Shown: positions 16,845 to 26,413, counted from the first letter of the stretch. The stretch: DNA of 64,000 bases from Pseudomonas mandelii (GCF_024138395.1 NZ_JAMYDU010000015.1:1-64000), one strand, 5' to 3'. The notes: generated by a model not told the origin, from the letters alone. Translations and numbers: made by a program.

Positions 16845-17973
16845 AGCTCAACCAGCTCATCAGACCCACGAACAAACGACCGAGCAGGTTCAACGGATTG
16901 TCTTCGGTGGGGAACGCCATGACTTCAGCCTGCCCACCGGCACGGATGGCGCGGCTATCGAACAGCGTTTTCCTTGAGTCCTCCGAAAACTCGATAATCA
17001 CCGGAAAGCGCTGGGCCGGACGCAGCCAGTCGCGGCTGTTCTGCACACTGGGGAGGCTGCCGGGCGCAGTGCTCGGACCGACGCTGACACCGTAACCGAC
17101 ACTGCGCACACGGCCTTCGAAAACCTTTCCGGGCAGGGCATCCAGAACGATCGAAACAGGTGTGCCGACCTCGACCAGGCCGAGGTTGTTTTCGGTCATG
17201 TCCGCGCTGATCCACACATCGTGGATGGCAATCAGGGTCATGACCGGGCTGCCGGCAGTGGCGAACTGTCCGACATCGGTGCGCAGATCGGTGACCAGCC
17301 CCGCCGACCGTGCGCGAATCTGCGTGTTGGACAGGTCCAGTTCGGCTTTTGACAACGCCGTGGCGGCGCTACGCAACAGCGCGTTGTCATCCTCGCTGCC
17401 GCCTTCCTGCTCCCGTGCCCGCTGGACTTCGGCATGGGCTGCGGCAACCTGACTGACGGCTTGTTCACGGTTGGCCCGAGAGACTTCGAGCAGGCGCACG
17501 GAAATGGTTCCCCGGTCTTCGCGGTACAAGCCTTCAAGGCGTTCATTATCCTGCCGGGCCTTGAGCTCGTTGGCCTGGGCCGCTCGCAATGAGGCTTGCG
17601 CGGAGGCAATGCCGGCGGTGCTGGCACCGATTTGTCGGCGTGTTGATTCCAGGTCGGCGCGTGCGCGATCGACGGCTATTTGATAGGGCTGCTGATCCAC
17701 TTCAAACAGCACATCGCCCGCCTTGACGTCCTGATTGTTGCGCACATTCACACGGATCACCCGGCCGGCCACTTCGGATGCCACCGGAATGACAAAGGCG
17801 CCCACCCGGGCCTGTTGCGTATACGGCGTGAAGCGGTCAGCCAACAGGTACCAGGCCAAGCTCAGGACGATCAGCAGCATCACCCATTTGATGCCCTTTT
17901 TTGCAGGATCGGCGGCAGGCTCGGGTGCCTTGGGGGCGGGCGCCTCAGTGACGGGCGGCGAGGGTTCAGTCAT
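16834..17973 (-). CDS. HlyD-family periplasmic adaptor protein
   Basis: A 379-residue membrane-fusion protein. A Pro-rich cytoplasmic leader is followed by one transmembrane helix (about residues 29-46), a biotinyl-lipoyl-like segment (VAGRVIRVNVRNNQDVKAGD, VLFEVDQQPY), a coiled-coil hairpin (about 95-205), and a beta-barrel. It bridges inner- and outer-membrane components. The ATG overlaps the stop of the NodT-type gene as ATGA. Confidence 0.88.
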   Translation of the reverse strand: MTEPSPPVTEAPAPKAPEPAADPAKKGIKWVMLLIVLSLAWYLLADRFTPYTQQARVGAFVIPVASEVAGRVIRVNVRNNQDVKAGDVLFEVDQQPYQIAVDRARADLESTRRQIGASTAGIASAQASLRAAQANELKARQDNERLEGLYREDRGTISVRLLEVSRANREQAVSQVAAAHAEVQRAREQEGGSEDDNALLRSAATALSKAELDLSNTQIRARSAGLVTDLRTDVGQFATAGSPVMTLIAIHDVWISADMTENNLGLVEVGTPVSIVLDALPGKVFEGRVRSVGYGVSVGPSTAPGSLPSVQNSRDWLRPAQRFPVIIEFSEDSRKTLFDSRAIRAGGQAEVMAFPTEDNPLNLLGRLFVGLMSWLSYAY

Positions 17974-19502
17974 CGGCTTTGACCTTCTGGCACGGGATAG
18001 GAGGCTTGTGATGGGACCGGCTCATTCAGCAGGTTGCCCCAGTCGGTGCGTTGTTCCATTTGCTGGCGGGTGTTTTGATCCACTGTCGGTTGCGCGCTGT
18101 ACCACCCACCGCCAAGGGCTTTGTACAGGGCGATCAGGTTGCTCACCGCATTGCTGCGGCTGAGCAGGTAATTGTCCTGCTGTTCGAGCAATGCGCGTTG
18201 AGCATCCAGCACGCGCTGGAAGTCCGAGTAACCTTCCCGGTATTGGGTGCTGGCCAGGCTCAACGAACGCGCGGCGGCGACCTGCGCTTCACCCAGGATG
18301 CGCTCGCGTTCCAGTGATTTGATCAGGCTGCTGGCGGCATCATCGGCCTCCCGTGCGGCTTGGCGGACTTTGTCGCGATAGACCTCAATCAACTGCTGCA
18401 ACCGCGCATCCTGTATACGCACGTTGTTGCTGATCTGGCCATGGTCAAACAGGTTCCAGCGCAAACTGGGGCCGCCGATCAGGTCCAGGCTGTTGGAGGT
18501 GCCGCTCAATGTGTCGGTGGTCCAGACGATGCTGCCCAGCAAGGTCAGCGACGGATAGAAGTCGGTTTGCGCCACACCGATCAGTGCCGACTGAGCAGCG
18601 ACATTGAGCTCGGCGGCGCGCACGTCCGGGCGACGCAACAACAGGCTGGCCGGCACGTCTTGCAGCACGGCTTGATCCACCAGCGGAATCAGTCCCTCAT
18701 TTTCGAGCAATTGGGGCAGGGCGCTGGGAGGCTGTCCGATCAGCACCGCCAACGCGTTACGGGTGCGCTGTACTTGCGCCTCAAAATCCGGAATGCTGCT
18801 CAAGGTGCCCAGGTATTGGGTCTTGGCTTGTTGCAAGTCGAGTTCGGCGCTCTGACCACTGTTGAACAGTTTTTCGGTGATCTCAAAGTTGCGTTTTTGC
18901 TGCTCGGCGTTTTCGCGGGCGACGCGTAAACGCGCTTCAGTGGTGCGCAACGAAAAGTAGGTATCGGCCACCTGAGCGCGCAGCAGTACAAGTACATCTT
19001 CATAGTTGGCTTGAGCCGCAAAGTAACTGGCATCGGACGACTCGATGGCGCGACTGAAGCGCCCCCAGAAGTCCAGTTCCCAGCCGACATCAAAACCCGC
19101 ACTGTGTTGCCAGAAGTGGCTGTCTTGCGGGTTGTTGCCGCCGGACTGCTGGCGGTTGAAGTACAGGCTGTCGGCGCTGGCCTGTTGCAGTTGCGGATAG
19201 CGCCCGCTTTGCGCAATACCCAACCGGGCACGGGCTTCCATGACGCGCAGGCCGGCAATTTTCAGGTTTGAATTGTGCGCATCGGATTCGGCGATCAGCG
19301 CGTCGAGGACCGGGTCGGCGAACACTTGCCACCACTGGCGAATGTCGGGATTCAGGCTTCGTTGGCTGGCCTGCTCGAGCGCGGGGCTGCTCCAGAGTTT
19401 TGTCCAGGCTTCGCCAGGGGGCTGAAAATCGGGACCCAGGCGGACACAACCGCCAAGGCCAAGGACGACCAGCAGAAGCAACCGACCCGAGCGCGTCAGC
19501 AT
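17970..19502 (-). CDS. NodT-type outer-membrane efflux lipoprotein
   Basis: A 510-residue TolC-like channel with a lipoprotein signal (LLLLVVLGLGGC, lipidated Cys at about 19), two OEP domains (roughly 60-250 and 270-465), and the family motif PDVRAAELNVAAQSALIGVA. First gene of the three-gene exporter operon, coupled to the HlyD gene by ATGA. About 45 residues follow the usual C-terminal GGGW motif, which is long for the family. Confidence 0.88.
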   Translation of the reverse strand: MLTRSGRLLLLVVLGLGGCVRLGPDFQPPGEAWTKLWSSPALEQASQRSLNPDIRQWWQVFADPVLDALIAESDAHNSNLKIAGLRVMEARARLGIAQSGRYPQLQQASADSLYFNRQQSGGNNPQDSHFWQHSAGFDVGWELDFWGRFSRAIESSDASYFAAQANYEDVLVLLRAQVADTYFSLRTTEARLRVARENAEQQKRNFEITEKLFNSGQSAELDLQQAKTQYLGTLSSIPDFEAQVQRTRNALAVLIGQPPSALPQLLENEGLIPLVDQAVLQDVPASLLLRRPDVRAAELNVAAQSALIGVAQTDFYPSLTLLGSIVWTTDTLSGTSNSLDLIGGPSLRWNLFDHGQISNNVRIQDARLQQLIEVYRDKVRQAAREADDAASSLIKSLERERILGEAQVAAARSLSLASTQYREGYSDFQRVLDAQRALLEQQDNYLLSRSNAVSNLIALYKALGGGWYSAQPTVDQNTRQQMEQRTDWGNLLNEPVPSQASYPVPEGQSR

Positions 19503-19573
19503 CGGTGCACTGCAAGTAGATCTTGGAAAAACGTCATTCGAGCGTCCCTAATATTGAATGCCAGGGCAAGATT

Positions 19574-19679
19574 CTGTAGGAGCGAGCGGTGCGGCGATCC
19601 GACTTGCCCGCGAAGAATGCACCGCGGTTTTCAGGTATCACGCGTCATCGTTCTTCGCGGGCAAGCCTCGCTCCTACAG
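19574..19679. repeat. REPIN
   Basis: The left arm ctgtaggagcgagc and the right arm gctcctacag flank about 80 bases containing a second complementary pair (acttgcccgcgaag / cttcgcgggcaagc). It occupies most of the 305-base gap between the efflux operon start and the small membrane protein gene. The rest of the gap shows no coding sequence. Confidence 0.8.
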
Positions 19680-19807
19680 GATTTGGTTTCGCTTAGGTTA
19701 GTACAGTCGGACAAATAAACGGTAAGGAAAATATGATCCGGGACCGACCAGATGCTACGCTTCTGACGTGTTATTAATTGCTGTTAAAAGAGAAGGTTAA
19801 GCACACC

Positions 19808-20329
19808 ATGAGTAGCCCCCAGGACAATACTGCAGCCAGCTCCACCGGATGGCGTTTCAAAGTGGGTATCGCGATTATCTGCTTGATGCTGGGATCCTGG
19901 CTGATGGTGCCTCTCGCTGCCGCAGCGGATGTGTCAGGTTCAAAGATCGCGGCACTGACAGGCGTCTTGTTTATCAGTAACAAGATTCTGCTGATTCTCG
20001 CGATTGCCATTATGGGCAAAGCCGGCTTTCAGCAACTCAAGCGCAGCCTGTTTGGCTACGTCTCCACGCTTGCACCGGCAGACGTGGAAGTAGGCCCGGC
20101 GCGCCATAGAATCGGTCTCGTGATGTTTTGCCTGCCGCTGATTTCGGCATTTCTCGAACCTTACATAGACTCTCTTTGGCCGGGACTGAGACCGAATCTC
20201 TGGCAGCTCCAAGTGCTGGGCGATGCCATGTTGATCGGCAGCTTTTTCGTGCTGGGCGGGAATTTCTGGGACAAGGTACGCGCGTTGTTTATTCGCACGG
20301 CACGTGTCGTTAATACGAGTACGGTGTAA
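19808..20329 (+). CDS. Small membrane protein, transporter-suffix-domain type
   Basis: A 173-residue protein with about four hydrophobic helices. The segment GWRFKVGIAIICLMLGSWLM followed by IMGKAGFQQLKRSLFGYV resembles the stand-alone form of a domain otherwise found at the end of some RND transporters. ATG 19808 was chosen as the start because the upstream codons resemble a leader with GAAGG in it. The gene ends 8 bases before the convergent response-regulator gene. The function is unknown. Confidence 0.65.
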   Translation: MSSPQDNTAASSTGWRFKVGIAIICLMLGSWLMVPLAAAADVSGSKIAALTGVLFISNKILLILAIAIMGKAGFQQLKRSLFGYVSTLAPADVEVGPARHRIGLVMFCLPLISAFLEPYIDSLWPGLRPNLWQLQVLGDAMLIGSFFVLGGNFWDKVRALFIRTARVVNTSTV

Positions 20330-20336
20330 ATCGCCT

Positions 20337-20969
20337 CTAACGCGAAATGATTCCGTGATCGATCGCGTACTTTACGAGGGCGGCGGGTTTGTCGATGTTG
20401 AGCTTGCGACGGATACTCAGGCGATGGGTTTCTACAGTCCGGACACTGATGTCCAGTTCGCGAGCCATTTCCTTGTTGTTCAGCCCCTGAGCCATCTTGT
20501 ACAGCACCTGGCTTTCGCGCGGAGTCAGCTCGTTGTCGGTACTTTTATCGGCAATGAGCCGCTGTGCGATCTCGGCACTGTAGAAGGTCCCGCCACTGAC
20601 AATGGCTTCGATCGCCGCAATGATTTCCCGTGAAGGTGCGTTCTTCAGCACATAGCCACTGGCTCCCGAGCGAACGGACTCACTCACGTATTCATAGTTG
20701 TCGTACATGCTCAGCACCAACACTTTGAGTGACGGGTACTGACTGCGTAACAACCGGGTCAGCTCGAGGCCGTTGATGTCCTTCAGGCTAATGTCGACCA
20801 GCAACAGATCCGGCTGGCAGCGCCCGACCATCTCGATGGCATCAGTGCCATTCTCGGCTTCTCCCACCACTTCCAGCTGCGCCATGACCGCCAGCAGCGA
20901 TTTGATGCCGTCGCGGACCAGGGAGTGATCGTCGACCAGGGCGACGCGGATCGGGTAGGGCAGGTTCAT
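20337..20969 (-). CDS. NarL/FixJ-family response regulator
   Basis: A 210-residue response regulator with a receiver domain (acidic pocket LVDDHS, phospho-acceptor Asp59 in LLLVDISLKD, Lys in YVLKNA) and a LuxR-type HTH (LTPRESQVLYKMAQGLNNKE...RTVETHRLSIRRKL). It is 33 bases downstream of a sensor kinase gene and forms a two-component pair with it. The nearby cstA gene is a plausible target. Confidence 0.9.
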   Translation of the reverse strand: MNLPYPIRVALVDDHSLVRDGIKSLLAVMAQLEVVGEAENGTDAIEMVGRCQPDLLLVDISLKDINGLELTRLLRSQYPSLKVLVLSMYDNYEYVSESVRSGASGYVLKNAPSREIIAAIEAIVSGGTFYSAEIAQRLIADKSTDNELTPRESQVLYKMAQGLNNKEMARELDISVRTVETHRLSIRRKLNIDKPAALVKYAIDHGIISR

Positions 20970-21002
20970 CGCAGGTATTCACTCTAATTGTTATGGGGTG
21001 AC

Positions 21003-22364
21003 TCAGCGTTCTGTACCGGGCAGTTTCATCGGCAGTAGCACGTCCAGCTCACTTTTTCCCGGCATCGAAGTCAGGTCGAATCGGCCGCCAAAATGCTCGA
21101 CACGCTCGCGGATGTTGCGCAGGCCAATGCCGGCGTGACGACGTTCGACCTGGGCGACGTTGAAACCGACACCGTCGTCGACCACCGTCAACCGTACGGA
21201 TTTTTCAGAACCGTGCAGGGTAATGATGACGTTTTTTGCGTGTGCGTGGCGTTCGATATTGGTCAGGCCTTCTTGCACGATGCGAAACAACGAGACGGCG
21301 GCGCCGTCGACCAGGTGACAGTCGAATTCGTTATCGTTGAAGGTCACGACCAGACCGCTGCGTTGCCCGAATTCTGCGGCCAGTTGACCGATCGCCGCTG
21401 GCAGGCCAAGGGTGTCGAGCAGCGACGAACGCAGGTCGTGAGAGAGGCTGCGAACCTCGCCAATCGCGTCCCCAAGGCGTTCCGTAGCGTCTCTTAAAAT
21501 GTTCAAACCCTTGTCTTGCCCATTCTCCAGCACATGGCTGGCCAGTTCGAACTGAAACTTGATCGACACCAGGAGCTGGCTGATGCCGTCATGCAGCTCT
21601 CGGGAAACCCGCGACCGTTCCTCCTCCTGCAGGCTGACGATGCGTTGGGTCAGGCGCTGGAGTTTTTTGTCGGCCAGGCGATGTTCGCTGACGTTCAGCG
21701 TCATGCCGCTGGCGAACACAAACAGCACCGCCACGAGGGCCACCGCGGCAATTGCCAGCATGGTTTTGCGAATGCCCTGAGCCACCTCGTCACGGGCCTG
21801 CCGGGTGGCGCGCTCAACATCTTCAAGGTAGATGCCGGTGCCAAGCATCCAGCCCCAACGGTCCAGCATCACCACATAGGCGAGCTTGTCGGTTACTTGG
21901 CCGGAAGAGGGTTTGTTCCAGGCGTAACGTTGAAAGCCTTCGCCCGATTGCGCACTTTTAAGCAACGCCTGGATCACCGGCAGGCCGTGAGGGTCGGTCA
22001 TGTCCCACAGGTATTTGCCCACCAGATCCGACTGACGCGCGTGCATCAGACTGCGGCCCTCACGGTCGTAGACGAAGAAGTAACCGTTAATGCCAAAGCT
22101 GAGCTTGCGCAGTTCTTCGAGCACTTGTTGCTGAGCGCGCGCGTCACCCCGGCCGTTGTCGTACAACGGCGCGATCAGACTCTGCGCCATTTCGACGTAG
22201 TTTTTCAGCTCTGCACGCTTGCTGGCCAAAATACTGTCTTCGATCAGTTGCGCCTGTTGATCACCCAGTTGGCGGTTCAGGGAAATCACCAGCGCGCAGA
22301 TGACCGCGATCGCCAACACCAGCGGCAGAATCCCGAGCGCGACGATTTTGTGTTTGAGCTGCAT
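21003..22364 (-). CDS. Cache-domain sensor histidine kinase (NarX/UhpB type)
   Basis: A 453-residue kinase. Helix 1 is at about 9-29, followed by a periplasmic single Cache domain (about 40-185, with YFFVYDREGRSLMHARQSDL), a second helix at 201-220, a HisKA_3 dimerisation box with His258 (SRELHDGISQLL) and an HATPase domain (VDDGVGFN). The ATG at 22364 has AGGAG 6 bases upstream; a longer in-frame extension runs into a REPIN and is unlikely. Such Cache domains often bind small carboxylates; with cstA divergent, pyruvate or a related acid is a fair guess but not shown. Confidence 0.9.
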   Translation of the reverse strand: MQLKHKIVALGILPLVLAIAVICALVISLNRQLGDQQAQLIEDSILASKRAELKNYVEMAQSLIAPLYDNGRGDARAQQQVLEELRKLSFGINGYFFVYDREGRSLMHARQSDLVGKYLWDMTDPHGLPVIQALLKSAQSGEGFQRYAWNKPSSGQVTDKLAYVVMLDRWGWMLGTGIYLEDVERATRQARDEVAQGIRKTMLAIAAVALVAVLFVFASGMTLNVSEHRLADKKLQRLTQRIVSLQEEERSRVSRELHDGISQLLVSIKFQFELASHVLENGQDKGLNILRDATERLGDAIGEVRSLSHDLRSSLLDTLGLPAAIGQLAAEFGQRSGLVVTFNDNEFDCHLVDGAAVSLFRIVQEGLTNIERHAHAKNVIITLHGSEKSVRLTVVDDGVGFNVAQVERRHAGIGLRNIRERVEHFGGRFDLTSMPGKSELDVLLPMKLPGTER

Positions 22365-22472
22365 CTCTACTCCTGGCCAGACCGAGGGAAGGCGAAGGCC
22401 CGGCATCATATGCCAAAGATACGCGCCTCCAGTAGCGGTGCTGGACCTACGGCCGTGATGAAACGCAAAAAC

Positions 22473-22566
22473 CTGTGGGAGCGGGCTTGCCCGCGATAGC
22501 GGTCTGTCAGTCAACGGTTGATGTTGAATGTACTGGCCTCATCGCGGGCAAGCCCGCTCCCACAGG
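22473..22566. repeat. REPIN
   Basis: Arms cctgtgggagcgggcttgcc and its reverse complement flank a spacer closely matching that at 12950-13040. It lies in the sensor-kinase/cstA divergent region. Confidence 0.88.
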
Positions 22567-22590
22567 TTCTGCATTTCAACTCACAGATCG

Positions 22591-22622
22591 GTGGCGTCTA
22601 CGTAGAACTACGTAGACGCCAC
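22591..22622. promoter_or_regulatory. Perfect 32-base palindrome upstream of cstA
   Basis: The half gtggcgtctacgtag (22591-22605) and its exact reverse complement (22608-22622) are separated by only two bases (aa). No T-run follows, so a terminator is unlikely. It ends 120 bases before the cstA start and could be an operator for the adjacent response regulator. Confidence 0.5.
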
Positions 22623-22742
22623 GTACGTAGTAACGCGGATTTATTTGTCGACAGCATGGGCGGATATTGGGCCCGCTCCGCACTGCGGACACAATTATAA
22701 TAATTACCGCCGCAGCCACTGGTTGTCGGCAGGAGACACGCT

Positions 22743-24800
22743 ATGCCCCGTCTGGCTAAACACCTCGCCTGGTTTGCCGTGGCTGTCCTGGGAGCGTTTG
22801 CGCTAAGTGTCGTGGCCCTGCGCCGCGGCGAAGCCATCAACGCCCTCTGGATCGTAGTCGCAGCAGTCGCTATTTATCTCGTCGCATACCGCTACTACAG
22901 CCTGTTCATCGCCACCAAGGTGATGCAGCTCGATCCCAATCGAGCCACTCCCGCCGTACTCAACAATGATGGTCTGGACTATGTGCCGACCAACAAACAC
23001 GTGCTTTTCGGTCACCACTTCGCGGCCATCGCTGGCGCGGGGCCGCTGGTCGGTCCGGTATTGGCGGCGCAGATGGGCTATCTGCCCGGCACGCTGTGGC
23101 TGATTGCCGGGGTGGTGCTGGCCGGTGCGGTTCAGGACTTCATGGTCCTGTTCATGTCCACCCGCCGCAACGGTCGTTCCCTGGGCGACATGGTCCGTGA
23201 GGAAATGGGCCGCATCCCCGGGACCATCGCGCTGTTTGGCTGCTTCCTGATCATGATCATCATCCTCGCGGTGCTGGCGCTGATCGTGGTCAAGGCCCTG
23301 GCCGAAAGCCCGTGGGGCATGTTCACGGTGATGGCGACCATCCCGATCGCGATGTTCATGGGCATTTACATGCGCTACATCCGCCCGGGTCGCATCGGTG
23401 AAATCTCGGTGATCGGCGTGGCGTTGCTGCTGGGTTCGATCTGGCTGGGCGGGCAGATTGCCGCTGACCCGGTCTGGGCCAAAGCCTTTACCTTCACCGG
23501 CATCCAGATTACCTGGATGCTGATCGGCTACGGTTTTGTGGCGGCAGTGTTGCCGGTGTGGCTGATTCTGGCGCCGCGTGACTACCTGTCGACCTTCCTC
23601 AAAATCGGCACCATCGTTGCGCTGGCCATCGGCATTCTGATCACCATGCCCGAGCTGAAAATGCCGGCATTGACCCAGTTCATCGACGGCACCGGGCCGG
23701 TGTGGAAGGGCGGTCTGTTCCCGTTCCTGTTCATCACCATTGCCTGTGGCGCGGTGTCGGGTTTCCATGCACTGATTGCATCCGGCACCACGCCGAAGTT
23801 GCTCGCCAGTGAAGGCCATGCCCGTTACATCGGTTACGGCGGCATGCTGATGGAATCCTTCGTCGCCATCATGGCAATGGTGGCTGCGTCGGTGATCGAG
23901 CCAGGCGTGTACTTCGCCATGAACAGCCCCGCAGCCCTTGTAGGCTCCGATGCTGTTTCGGTGGCTCAGACGGTCAGCAGTTGGGGTTTTGCAATTACAC
24001 CGGAAGCGCTGCAAGCCGTGGCCAAGGACATCGGGGAAACCACCATCCTGGCCCGTGCCGGTGGTGCGCCGACCCTGGCGGTCGGTATCGCACAGATCCT
24101 GCACCAACTTATGCCGGGTGAAAACACCATGGCGTTCTGGTACCACTTCGCGATCCTGTTCGAAGCACTGTTCATCCTGACCGCAGTCGACGCCGGCACC
24201 CGTGCCGGGCGTTTCATGCTGCAGGATTTGCTCGGCTCCTTCGTGCCAGCGCTCAAACGCACCGAGTCCTGGACCGCCAACCTAATCGCGACCGCCGGTT
24301 GCGTAGCGATGTGGGGTTACCTGCTGTACCAAGGCGTGATCGATCCGCTGGGTGGCATCAACACCTTGTGGCCGCTATTCGGCATCTCCAACCAGATGCT
24401 GGCGGGTATCGCGCTGATGCTGGCGACCGTTGTACTGATCAAAATGAAACGCCAACGCTACATCTGGGTCACCATGCTGCCAGCCGTTTGGTTGCTGATC
24501 TGCACCACCACCGCAGGCTTCATCAAGCTGTTCGACGCCAACCCGGCAATCGGTTTCCTGTCGCTGGCGAAGAAATACGGCGATGCGTTGGCCAACGGTC
24601 AGGTCCTGGCGCCGGCCAAGAGCATCGAACAGATGCAGCACGTGATCTACAACGCCTACACCAATGCAACGCTGACGGCGCTGTTTTTGCTCGTGGTGTT
24701 CAGCATCCTGTTCTTTGCGCTCAAGGTCGGTATTGCCGCCTGGGGTACCAAGGAACGTACGGATAAAGAATCGCCATTTCAGGCTCTGCCGGATGCTTGA
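22743..24800 (+). CDS. cstA: CstA-family carbon starvation / pyruvate transporter
   Basis: A 685-residue multi-pass inner-membrane protein of the CstA family, with the conserved block FGHHFAAIAGAGPLVGPVLA and about 16-18 hydrophobic helices. Family members in E. coli (CstA, BtsT) import pyruvate, and CstA also affects peptide use. The ATG at 22743 has AGGAGA about 8 bases upstream. The small YbdD/YjiX gene follows within 16 bases, the usual partner. Confidence 0.93.
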   Translation: MPRLAKHLAWFAVAVLGAFALSVVALRRGEAINALWIVVAAVAIYLVAYRYYSLFIATKVMQLDPNRATPAVLNNDGLDYVPTNKHVLFGHHFAAIAGAGPLVGPVLAAQMGYLPGTLWLIAGVVLAGAVQDFMVLFMSTRRNGRSLGDMVREEMGRIPGTIALFGCFLIMIIILAVLALIVVKALAESPWGMFTVMATIPIAMFMGIYMRYIRPGRIGEISVIGVALLLGSIWLGGQIAADPVWAKAFTFTGIQITWMLIGYGFVAAVLPVWLILAPRDYLSTFLKIGTIVALAIGILITMPELKMPALTQFIDGTGPVWKGGLFPFLFITIACGAVSGFHALIASGTTPKLLASEGHARYIGYGGMLMESFVAIMAMVAASVIEPGVYFAMNSPAALVGSDAVSVAQTVSSWGFAITPEALQAVAKDIGETTILARAGGAPTLAVGIAQILHQLMPGENTMAFWYHFAILFEALFILTAVDAGTRAGRFMLQDLLGSFVPALKRTESWTANLIATAGCVAMWGYLLYQGVIDPLGGINTLWPLFGISNQMLAGIALMLATVVLIKMKRQRYIWVTMLPAVWLLICTTTAGFIKLFDANPAIGFLSLAKKYGDALANGQVLAPAKSIEQMQHVIYNAYTNATLTALFLLVVFSILFFALKVGIAAWGTKERTDKESPFQALPDA

Positions 24801-24815
24801 TGGAGGAGGGTGCCC

Positions 24816-25013
24816 ATGTTCAATGACCTGAGTCGCCTTGGTAAATACCTCGGTCAGGCCGCACGCTTGATGGTTGGCATGCCTGACTACGACACTTACG
24901 TTGAGCATATGCAAACCAAACACCCGGACAAACCGGTGATGAGCTACGAGGTGTTCTTTCGCGAACGTCAGGAAGCCCGTTACGGCAGCAAGGCGGGACC
25001 GAAGTGCTGTTGA
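24816..25013 (+). CDS. YbdD/YjiX-family CstA partner protein
   Basis: A 65-residue protein (MVGMPDYDTYVEHMQTKHPD, then MSYEVFFRERQEARYG, ending in Lys-Cys-Cys) matching the YbdD/YjiX family. These short proteins are encoded just after cstA/btsT genes and are known to be needed for transport in E. coli. A strong GGAGGAGG lies before the ATG at 24816. Confidence 0.92.
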   Translation: MFNDLSRLGKYLGQAARLMVGMPDYDTYVEHMQTKHPDKPVMSYEVFFRERQEARYGSKAGPKCC

Positions 25014-25045
25014 TACGAGACATTTAAGCGGCATTTTGCTTTAGG

Positions 25046-25107
25046 AGCCCGGCCTGCCGGCGATAGCGATCTTCGAGACGCTACCGTCGGCAAGCCGGGC
25101 TTTTTTC
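25046..25107 (+). terminator. Rho-independent terminator after the cstA operon
   Basis: A long stem of agcccggc...gccgggct with inner pairing gatagcg/cgctacc, ending in a run of six T. The stem sequence resembles a REP unit, so a REP seems to have been taken into use as a terminator. Confidence 0.8.
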
Positions 25108-25326
25108 GTTGTACTTTTCTGATGCACGATAGATGCGGCGTACCCTCCTACGCAGTCGTCACCGCCCAGCAGAGCGGCGCAGTCAGAAATCCGCAATCCC
25201 AGTGAGAGGCTTAGCCAGTTGGGTGGGATAGCTGGCTGATGGTGGGTTTGGATAGAGTTCACTGCTCACGAATTGAGAAGTTGGCCATGTTCGAGACCTT
25301 TGATCAGTGCCGAATGATCCGATAAT

Positions 25327-25348
25327 GAGCCCCTTGTGTAAGGGGCTC
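25327..25348 (-). terminator. Hairpin after the LysR gene
   Basis: Stem gagcccctt/aaggggctc with a four-base loop, 13 bases beyond the LysR stop. The T-tract on the minus strand is weak (attat), so this is a likely but not certain terminator. The bases 25108-25326 show no gene. Confidence 0.5.
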
Positions 25349-25360
25349 GTTCAAGGGGCG

Positions 25361-26263
25361 TTACAGGTGGGCCAATCTGATGACTTCGATCAGTTGTCGT
25401 AATCCAGGGTGGACCTGCCGGCGACTGGGGTAATACATAACCATGGGTTCACTGGTGGAGGCCCATGACGGCAATACCACCTCCAGGCGTCCATCAGCCA
25501 ATTGCTGGGCCACGCGAAGTTCCAGACAGTAAGCGAGGCCCAGGCCATCGATGGCGGCGTCCAGGGCGATATCCGTTTCATTCACAATGACGGGGCCGGG
25601 AACATCGATTTCACAAGCGACATCGCCGTCGCCGAGTTCCCACTTGTAGATTGAGTTATCGCCAATCCGGATTCTTATGCATTCGTGCTGCAGCAGATCC
25701 TCCGGTTTTTCCGGGCGTCCATGTCGCTCCAGGTACAGCGGGGAGCCCACAACCACCCATTTCAAAGGTTTGGTCAGTGGCACAGCGACCAGGTCCTGAG
25801 GAACAGTCGCACCGTAACGTATGCCGGCGTCGAAGCCAGCCTTGATGATGTCGACCATGTTGTCGTCGACAATGATTTCAAGCTTGATGTCGGGATAGGT
25901 TTGGCAAAACCGGGTCACAATCGGCCCCAGCAACAAGCGCGATGCATCACGGGGCACATTGAGTCGCAACCTTCCCATGGGGGCATTGCGATACCGCTCC
26001 AGTTCACCCATGGCCGCTTCTATTTGCCCGAATCCTTGTTCCAGACCTTCTACCAGCGCACTGCCAGCAGCCGTCGGCACCACGGAGCGACTGGTGCGAT
26101 TGAGCAGCTTGACGCCCAATCGATTTTCCAGATTACGCATGGCATGGCTGAGGGCTGACGTTGACACACCCAGTTCCGCCGCTGCGAAACGAAAACTGCG
26201 GCGCCGGCAGATGACGGCGAAGACATTCAAATCAGCTAGATCGGCTCTGGATAACGCTGGCAT
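25361..26263 (-). CDS. LysR-family transcriptional regulator
   Basis: A 300-residue LysR regulator: HTH at about residues 7-65 (FRFAAAELGVSTSALSHAMRNLENRLGVKLLNRTSRSV), effector domain from about 92 on. It resembles the large CrgA/AaeR-like subgroup that controls divergent transporters and oxidoreductases. The MFS and SDR genes on the other strand are the expected targets. Confidence 0.9.
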   Translation of the reverse strand: MPALSRADLADLNVFAVICRRRSFRFAAAELGVSTSALSHAMRNLENRLGVKLLNRTSRSVVPTAAGSALVEGLEQGFGQIEAAMGELERYRNAPMGRLRLNVPRDASRLLLGPIVTRFCQTYPDIKLEIIVDDNMVDIIKAGFDAGIRYGATVPQDLVAVPLTKPLKWVVVGSPLYLERHGRPEKPEDLLQHECIRIRIGDNSIYKWELGDGDVACEIDVPGPVIVNETDIALDAAIDGLGLAYCLELRVAQQLADGRLEVVLPSWASTSEPMVMYYPSRRQVHPGLRQLIEVIRLAHL

Positions 26264-26333
26264 TCAGGCGACTTCTCGTGACAGGTACATGAGGGCGCGC
26301 GGAATGGCGCCTCATCGGCTCATTGAATTTTAC

Positions 26334-26376
26334 TCAACGATACTTGCGTTATGATCATCTTGCACTGAATCGTTGA
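26334..26376. promoter_or_regulatory. Inverted repeat in LysR/MFS divergent region
   Basis: tcaacgat (26334-26341) and atcgttga (26369-26376) are exact reverse complements 27 bases apart, in the gap between the LysR gene and the MFS gene. This fits a LysR binding region, though the arms are short. Confidence 0.35.
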
Positions 26377-26413
26377 ATTCAGCCTTCTGTTTTATCCAAT
26401 CGCGCGAGTGTCT

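Noticed and set aside
21516..22499. Plus-strand frame of 327 codons
   Set aside because: It is antisense to the sensor kinase and extends into a REPIN.
22803..24146. Minus-strand frame of 447 codons
   Set aside because: It is antisense to cstA and has the His/Asp/Gly-rich composition of a shadow frame.
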